In this document: positions 1 through 4,718 of the stretch, piece by piece
Layout: each line of letters opens with the position of its first letter
How positions within the stretch are numbered: the stretch's first letter is position 1
NCBI GenBank assembly: GCA_025358195.1
Contig: JANYKP010000202.1
Location: forward strand, 1-6,892
Source: Cyclobacteriaceae bacterium
Lineage (GTDB): Bacteria > Bacteroidota > Bacteroidia > Cytophagales > Cyclobacteriaceae
Length of the DNA stretch: 6,892 nucleotides
Direction of reading: 5' to 3'
Made by a program: the position numbers and the translations under genes
Notes under the pieces: model-generated
The model's database searches: none
What the model saw: only the letters and a program-made list of their open reading frames with translations
Told to the model about the DNA's origin: nothing

Positions 1-15
1 GTCAGGCATTGGCCT

Positions 16-1506
16 CTATTTGTAATACCCTTCATTCCAACGCAACTCATTCTTTATCTGATTTAGTGTAGAGCTTTTGCCTATACGCACCAGTTCAATC
101 CCCGCCATCTCCGAAAAATCGTGTAAATGTTCGGTTGTAAGGTTCTGACTGTAACAGGTGTGATGAGCACCACCTGCCAGTATCCATGCCGCGCATGCAG
201 TCTTCATATCCGGTAACGGTTTCCACAACGCACGGGCCACCGGCAATTTTGGTAGCGCATGTTCAGGTTGCACGGCTTCCACCTCATTCACCAACAGGCG
301 GAAACGATTACCCATATCAACAAGCGAGGCATTGAGTGCCGGTCCGCCACCGACATTGAATACCAATCGGACGGGATCCGCCTTACCTCCAATACCTAAT
401 GGATGAATCTCACAACGGGCCTTTCCGTCAGCAATGGATTCACAAATTTCCAACATATGTGCACCCAGGACCATGTTATTCCCGGAAGCGAAATGATAGG
501 TGTAATCTTCCATAAAGGAGTTTCCACCTTTTAATCCGCTGGCCATTACTTTCATCGCTCGAACCAACGCACAAGTCTTCCAATCGCCCTCTGCACCAAA
601 ACCATACTCGTGCGCCATCAATCGCTGCACGGCAATTCCAGGAAGCTGAGAAAGTCCATTCAAATCCTCAAACGTATCGGTGAATCCTTTAAAATTTCCC
701 GCATGTAAAAAGTTAAGCAGTCCGATTTCAATCCTGGCCGCTTCTTTCAGGGAAGATCTGTTCGCTGCGTTTTCCTTTAACGAATCGGATAACACGTACG
801 CGTCTTCGTACACCATCATCAGTTCGTTTGCTTCCTCGTCTCCTACTTCATTAATCACTTTGACCAGATCACCCATACCAAAACCATTGACAGAATAACC
901 AAATTTGATTTCGGCTTCGACCTTATCACCTTCCGTCACCGCCACCTGTCTCATGTTGTCACCCAGGCGGCAAAATTTTCCGCCTTGCCAATCGTGCCAG
1001 CCACAGGCCGCTCGCAGCCAAACTTCGAGGCTTTTGATCACCTCTTCATCTTGCCAATGGCCTACCACAACTTTTCTGCTCAGGCGCATTCTTGACATGA
1101 TAAATCCAAATTCCCGGTCGCCGTGGGCGGATTGGTTCAGGTTCATAAAGTCCATATCAATTTCGCTCCATGGAATATCGCGATTGAATTGTGTATGCAA
1201 ATGAAGAAGCGGTTTCGATAGAACTTTCAATCCACCGATCCACATTTTTGCCGGAGAGAACGTATGCATCCATGTGATGATACCAATACACTTTATTGAG
1301 ACACTCGCCTCCTGGCAGAGTTGAAGAATTTCTTCAGGAGTCTTAACAACAGGTTTGAAAATAACTTTTACCGGAATCAGAGAATGGCCATTGAGTGACT
1401 TTGCTATCTGCTCGGAATGCTCCGCTACTTTTTTTAATGTCTCCTCACCGTAGAGATGCTGACTTCCAGTGACAAACCATACTTCAAAGTCTTTAAGATT
1501 GATCAT
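16..1506 (-). CDS. araA: L-arabinose isomerase
   Basis: Cytoplasmic, metal-dependent (usually Mn2+) isomerase converting L-arabinose to L-ribulose, the first catabolic step. The 496-residue product has the usual family length (about 500). The N-terminus EVWFVTGSQHLYG (residues 8-20) is the classic AraA opening and supports the ATG at 1504-1506. The metal and catalytic residues expected from E. coli AraA are in place: E306 in GAEGDWK, E333 in FMEDYTYHF, H350 in LGAHMLE and the HH pair at 448-449 in GGAHHT. The protein ends NEGYYK with a TAG stop, and no break is visible. It is the last complete gene of the cluster and is separated from araD by 129 bases containing palindromic repeats, so its expression could be uncoupled from the tightly packed genes upstream. 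No strong Shine-Dalgarno sequence is seen; the bases before the ATG are A/T-rich. The identification is essentially certain. Confidence 0.98.
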   Translation of the reverse strand: MINLKDFEVWFVTGSQHLYGEETLKKVAEHSEQIAKSLNGHSLIPVKVIFKPVVKTPEEILQLCQEASVSIKCIGIITWMHTFSPAKMWIGGLKVLSKPLLHLHTQFNRDIPWSEIDMDFMNLNQSAHGDREFGFIMSRMRLSRKVVVGHWQDEEVIKSLEVWLRAACGWHDWQGGKFCRLGDNMRQVAVTEGDKVEAEIKFGYSVNGFGMGDLVKVINEVGDEEANELMMVYEDAYVLSDSLKENAANRSSLKEAARIEIGLLNFLHAGNFKGFTDTFEDLNGLSQLPGIAVQRLMAHEYGFGAEGDWKTCALVRAMKVMASGLKGGNSFMEDYTYHFASGNNMVLGAHMLEICESIADGKARCEIHPLGIGGKADPVRLVFNVGGGPALNASLVDMGNRFRLLVNEVEAVQPEHALPKLPVARALWKPLPDMKTACAAWILAGGAHHTCYSQNLTTEHLHDFSEMAGIELVRIGKSSTLNQIKNELRWNEGYYK

Positions 1507-1527
1507 ATATTCTTCGGATTTAATTCA

Positions 1528-1543
1528 TTGGACTAAAGTCCAA
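1528..1543. repeat. 16-bp palindrome 21 bases upstream of araA
   Basis: TTGGACTAAAGTCCAA is a perfect palindrome apart from its central AA: arms TTGGACT and AGTCCAA. It ends 21 bases before the araA ATG on the transcribed strand. It could be a small RNA hairpin (six-bp stem, four-base loop), one half of a REP-like element together with the stem at 1562-1583, or a binding site for a dimeric regulator such as the AraR encoded upstream. The sequence alone does not decide among these. Confidence 0.6.
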
Positions 1544-1561
1544 AAATCTGTTTATCAATAA

Positions 1562-1583
1562 GCCACGCCTTGAAAGGCGTGGC
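1562..1583. repeat. Perfect 9-bp inverted repeat with TGAA loop
   Basis: GCCACGCCT (1562-1570) and AGGCGTGGC (1575-1583) are exact reverse complements around the four-base loop TGAA. The stem can be extended outward by CAAT (1556-1559) pairing with ATTG (1585-1588), with an internal loop of two bases against one. It is G/C-rich in an A/T-rich surrounding and would form a stable hairpin in either RNA strand. Possible roles are mRNA stabilisation or processing between araD and araA, or it may simply be part of a mobile REP-like sequence. Confidence 0.8.
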
Positions 1584-1603
1584 AATTGAAGGCGTGGCAA
1601 TTG
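1574..1603. repeat. Tandem direct repeat, two perfect 15-base copies
   Basis: AAGGCGTGGCAATTG occurs at 1574-1588 and again, immediately adjacent and identical, at 1589-1603; GAAGGTG at 1604-1610 looks like the decayed start of a third copy. The duplicated unit contains the right arm of the adjacent hairpin, so the left arm at 1562-1570 could pair with either copy, giving two alternative hairpins with loops of 4 and 19 bases. Slippage duplication of a hairpin arm is the simplest origin. Confidence 0.85.
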
Positions 1604-1635
1604 GAAGGTGACATCTGTTTGCAAATCGGTGACGA

Positions 1636-2334
1636 TCATTGTCCATAGTAAGAATCCGGTCCATGCTTCCTTTCAAAGTGTTTTTTAATTAATGATTCTT
1701 TTAATCGAACGGCAGCTGGATTAATCTGCAGGGTGAGGTGTGCCATTTTTGCAATCTCTTCCAGGACCGCCGCATTGTACACAGCACTGGAAGGGGTTTT
1801 TCCCCATGCAAAGGGCGCATGGTTTCCAACGAGCACCATCTCTACCTCACGGTAATCAAGATTTCTTTCTTTAAAACAATTCATGATCTGCACGCCTGTT
1901 TCAAACTCATAATTTCCTTCTATCATTTTATCACTCATCGGTGGTGCGCAGGGGACGTCACCGGCGAGGTGATCAGCATGTGTCGTGCCGAAAATCGGGA
2001 TATCGCGTTGGGCCTGGGCCCACGCAGTGGCGTAGGTAGAGTGTGTATGTACTATGGACCCGATGTCTTCCCAATTTTTATATAATATGGCGTGAGTTTG
2101 CGTGTCAGACGATGGACGCAACTTTCCCTCCACCACCGTTCCATCAAAATCAACCACTACTATTTTCTCAGTCGACAATGCATCATACGGAATGCCACTC
2201 GGCTTAATAGCAAACACTCCCAGGGAGCGGTCGACTACACTCACATTGCCAAATGTAAAGGTGACAAGTCCCAGTTTGGGTAACTGCATATTGGCATCAT
2301 AGGCAACTTGTTTAATTTGTTTGTAGGTAGCCAT
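1636..2334 (-). CDS. araD: L-ribulose-5-phosphate 4-epimerase
   Basis: Zinc-dependent class II aldolase-fold enzyme of the cytoplasm. It epimerises L-ribulose 5-phosphate to D-xylulose 5-phosphate, the last arabinose-specific step. Its 232 residues match the E. coli enzyme (231) with a one-residue offset throughout. Zinc ligands are H96 and H98 (HTH motif) and H172 (GNHAPFAWG). The other active-site residues are D77 (PSSDTQTH), D121 (THADHLAG) and the C-terminal tyrosines Y229/Y230 in SYYGQ. GNVS (30-33) and KPSG (44-47) are the substrate phosphate-binding loops of this family. The ATG start gives MATYKQIKQVAYDANMQLPK, which aligns with known N-termini. The gene begins five bases after the araB stop, with A/T-rich bases and no Shine-Dalgarno motif. 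L-fuculose-phosphate aldolase and UlaF/SgbE-type epimerases are related, but the araA/araB context makes AraD the clear choice. Confidence 0.97.
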   Translation of the reverse strand: MATYKQIKQVAYDANMQLPKLGLVTFTFGNVSVVDRSLGVFAIKPSGIPYDALSTEKIVVVDFDGTVVEGKLRPSSDTQTHAILYKNWEDIGSIVHTHSTYATAWAQAQRDIPIFGTTHADHLAGDVPCAPPMSDKMIEGNYEFETGVQIMNCFKERNLDYREVEMVLVGNHAPFAWGKTPSSAVYNAAVLEEIAKMAHLTLQINPAAVRLKESLIKKHFERKHGPDSYYGQ

Positions 2335-2339
2335 AGTCT

Positions 2340-4019
2340 TTATAAAATGTTGTTCGCCTTTTTCCCGATGAATTCTCCGAAGTGGTTATACTTTTTATAT
2401 CGCTTTTTATAAATTGAAACAGCCTGGGGATTTGGCTTGAATGAACGCTCGAATCCCTGACCCATCGCCGCCATGGCCTCCTCCACCCTTGGATAAATGC
2501 CCGCTGCAGTCGCCGCAAACATGGAAGCGCCTGCCGCGCACGTCTGTTCTGATTTGTGAATGCGGATCGGCATGTTCATCACATCGGCCATCACCTGCAT
2601 GATGTAGGGCGACTTGCGGGCTACTCCCCCAAGTCCGATTAACCCTTTTACCGAGACGCCCTCCTGTTCGAAGCGGTCGACAATAGCTTTTGCACCGAAA
2701 CAAGTTGCTTCTACCAGCGATTTGAAAATAGAAGGTGCATCGCTGGCAAGATCCAAATCGGAGATGGCAGCTTTCAATTCCTGGTTGGCGTCAGGAGTCC
2801 TTCTTCCATTCAACCAGTCAAGTGACAATTCATCGGATTCAAGCAACGGCAAGGCGCTTGCTTGCTTGGTCAGTTCGGGGATAAGCTTGTCAATTAATTC
2901 TGTTTTCAACTTTTCAATCAACCTCGGATCGATTGAAGTTGCCTGATCCAGTAAATTGTGAATAGGCCACGACAGGACATTCCGAAACCAGGCATACGTG
3001 TCGCCAAACGCCGATTGGCCTGCTTCGAGCCCGATCATTCCCGGTATGACGGAACCATCTACCTGTCCGCAGATGCCGCGCACGAGTTTATTTTTCATAG
3101 CTGCCCTGGGTGCCACCAGCATATCACACGTAGACGTACCCATGACTTTACTGAGATGATACGGTTCAATCTGACCTCCAACCGCACCCATGTGCGCATC
3201 GAATGCACCAACACCTACGATAACTTCGGTCGTAAGGTCAAGGCGTGACGCCCACTCATCATTAAGATTTCCAGCCGGCTTATCAGCGGTAAACGTGTCT
3301 CGGAACAGGCGGTTGGTAAATCCTTTTAGAAGTGGATCCAGCGAAGCGAAGAAATCGTCGGGAGGCAGACCACCGAACTCTTGTGACCATAAGGCCTTGT
3401 GCCCGGCAGAACATACGCCTCTTTTCATTTTCAGTACATCCTTGCCTCCGGTCAACAAAAAGGGAATCCAATCACAATGCTCCACCCATGAATAACAAGT
3501 CCTGCGTACGTTTTCATCAACCCTTAAAACATGAAGTAGCTTTGCCCAAAACCATTCGGAAGAATAAATCCCACCAACATATTGAAGGTAATTCGTCTTA
3601 AATTCCTTAGCATGCTCATTGATTTGCGCTGCCTCCCGGGTGGCGGTGTGGTCTTTCCACAAGACAAACATGGCATTCGGATTATTCGCGAAAGCAGGGA
3701 GAAGCGACAGTGGTTTGCCAGTCGCATCAACAGCGACCGGAGAAGAGCCGGTGGTATCAATGGATATTGCTTTACAATTTTTTCTCACGGATTCACCACC
3801 CTTTGACACACATTCGCGGATCGTAAACTCAAGCCCTTCCATATAATCGCTAGGGTGTTGACGAAATTGGTTCCTGGCTGGATCACAATGTAATCCATCA
3901 CGCCAACGAGGATAATAGAATACGGAGGAAGCAACTTCTTCCCCATTGTGGGCCTTACTAATTATGGACCGAACCGAATCGGTACCAAAATCAACGCCTA
4001 TGACAAATTGCTCCTTCAT
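2340..4019 (-). CDS. araB: L-ribulokinase (FGGY family)
   Basis: ATP-dependent sugar kinase phosphorylating L-ribulose to L-ribulose 5-phosphate in the cytoplasm. The length of 559 residues is normal for AraB (about 560). The N-terminal phosphate loop VDFGTDSVRS (9-18) is the family form, with SDSVR or TDSVR typical of ribulokinases rather than xylulokinases or glycerol kinases. TTGSSPVAVD (89-98) lines the sugar site. K208 (AGHKALW), D274 (GAFDAHMG, the catalytic base) and E332 (GLEAGQSAFGD) match the substrate-binding lysine, aspartate and glutamate known in the Bacillus halodurans enzyme. The C-terminal ATP-binding half includes GLIGLGGVARKSP (459-471) and EQTCAAGASMFAA (491-503). The start ATG overlaps the regulator stop as ATGA, so translation is probably coupled. 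araD follows after five bases. No truncation or frameshift is seen. Confidence 0.97.
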   Translation of the reverse strand: MKEQFVIGVDFGTDSVRSIISKAHNGEEVASSVFYYPRWRDGLHCDPARNQFRQHPSDYMEGLEFTIRECVSKGGESVRKNCKAISIDTTGSSPVAVDATGKPLSLLPAFANNPNAMFVLWKDHTATREAAQINEHAKEFKTNYLQYVGGIYSSEWFWAKLLHVLRVDENVRRTCYSWVEHCDWIPFLLTGGKDVLKMKRGVCSAGHKALWSQEFGGLPPDDFFASLDPLLKGFTNRLFRDTFTADKPAGNLNDEWASRLDLTTEVIVGVGAFDAHMGAVGGQIEPYHLSKVMGTSTCDMLVAPRAAMKNKLVRGICGQVDGSVIPGMIGLEAGQSAFGDTYAWFRNVLSWPIHNLLDQATSIDPRLIEKLKTELIDKLIPELTKQASALPLLESDELSLDWLNGRRTPDANQELKAAISDLDLASDAPSIFKSLVEATCFGAKAIVDRFEQEGVSVKGLIGLGGVARKSPYIMQVMADVMNMPIRIHKSEQTCAAGASMFAATAAGIYPRVEEAMAAMGQGFERSFKPNPQAVSIYKKRYKKYNHFGEFIGKKANNIL

Positions 4020-4717
4020 AGGTCGCTGGGAAAGGGAGTAAAGTTCAGAAAGGAATTAAATTGCGACTTATACTTCCTTTTGTCAAGCTTATAATAAAAG
4101 GCTCCTTTTTTTGAACGGAGCTTTTCTTTGTCCCTCAGCTTTACAAGCAACCCGCTGGACAATACCTTGCGACTGAAATTTCGTTTATCAAATTTCCTTC
4201 CGTAAACATTTTCATACAAATTTTGCAAAATCGGTAAGGTGAACTTCCTGGGCAGCAATTCAAATAAAATTGGTTGAATAGCGGCTTTATCACGAAGTTT
4301 TGATTTGGCAATGGCTACCATTTGTGGATGATCGAAAATAAGTTTGGGAATCTTATTCAATGCGAACCATTCCGGATGATAGTTATCGCTCAATTGTTTT
4401 TCGTACTGATGAATATCGATTAACGCATAGTAAGCGACCGACACGGTGCGCTCCACCGGATCACGATTGGGACTTCCGAATGTATTCAACTGTTCCATGT
4501 ACACGCCGCTAAGGCCGGTTAGCTGTTTCAAAATCCTGGCGGCAGCCATTTCCAAACTCTCCTCCGGCTCCACAAAACCACCCATCAGACTCCAATTGCC
4601 TTTCTCGGGTTCAAAGCCCCGGTGGATCAATAATAATTTCAATTCCTCCCCGTCAAAACCAAAGATGATGCTGTCGACTGCAAGAAGGTAGCGCTGCTGG
4701 CGGCTATAACGTTCCAT
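4016..4717 (-). CDS. araR: Nudix-type arabinose transcriptional regulator (AraR family)
   Basis: Probable DNA-binding regulator controlling this cluster in response to L-arabinose; the family was characterised in Bacteroides thetaiotaomicron, where L-arabinose releases AraR from DNA. The 233 residues divide into a Nudix fold (about 10-140) and a C-terminal winged helix-turn-helix (about 155-215, from FTLPILQNLYENVYG through NFSRKVLSSGLLV to GAFYYKL). The Nudix box is degenerate. It starts well (G47, E53, R61), but the residues that should be metal-binding glutamates in REUXEEXGU are I62, Q65 and L66, so hydrolase activity is not expected. The basic C-terminus (KLRDKEKLRSKK, then KRKYK) fits DNA contact. 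The start ATG lies one base after the GH127 stop (TAAGATG), and the end overlaps araB by four bases. The related NrtR regulators (NAD control) have the same architecture; assignment to AraR rests mainly on the arabinose context. Its operator would be expected upstream of the window or in the araD-araA gap. Confidence 0.88.
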   Translation of the reverse strand: MERYSRQQRYLLAVDSIIFGFDGEELKLLLIHRGFEPEKGNWSLMGGFVEPEESLEMAAARILKQLTGLSGVYMEQLNTFGSPNRDPVERTVSVAYYALIDIHQYEKQLSDNYHPEWFALNKIPKLIFDHPQMVAIAKSKLRDKAAIQPILFELLPRKFTLPILQNLYENVYGRKFDKRNFSRKVLSSGLLVKLRDKEKLRSKKGAFYYKLDKRKYKSQFNSFLNFTPFPSDL

Positions 4718-4718
4718 C

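Larger units (their letters stand above)
1528..1603. repeat. Composite palindromic repeat element between araD and araA
   Basis: This 76-base block fills most of the only intergenic gap in the cluster (1507-1635). It consists of a 16-bp palindrome, an 18-base A/T-rich spacer, a 9-bp perfect stem-loop and a tandemly repeated 15-base arm. The arrangement looks like the short extragenic palindromic repeats (REP/BIME-like) scattered through many bacterial genomes; that comparison is inference, since only one copy is in view. In the araDA transcript it would fold into two hairpins just before the araA start. Neither hairpin is followed by a T tract on the minus strand, so it does not look like a simple intrinsic terminator. 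Confidence 0.6.

Noticed and set aside
680..1204. Plus-strand open frames opposite araA
   Set aside because: They are low-complexity, Ser/Pro-rich antisense shadows of a strongly conserved enzyme, with no family resemblance or start signals.
1562..1583. Intrinsic terminator after araD
   Set aside because: The hairpin is strong, but the sequence following it on the transcribed strand (TTATTGATAAACAG) has no run of T residues, and araA continues the pathway downstream.
1507..1635. Bacteroidota-type promoter (TTTG at -33, TAnnTTTG at -7) in front of araA
   Set aside because: The best -7 match on the minus strand is GATTTTTG, with a mismatched first base, and no TTTG lies at the right distance upstream; not strong enough to annotate.
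2407..2703. Second minus-strand open frame inside araB
   Set aside because: It is an Arg/His/Gly-rich out-of-frame shadow of the conserved AraB C-terminal half; araB itself is intact, so no frameshift is implied.
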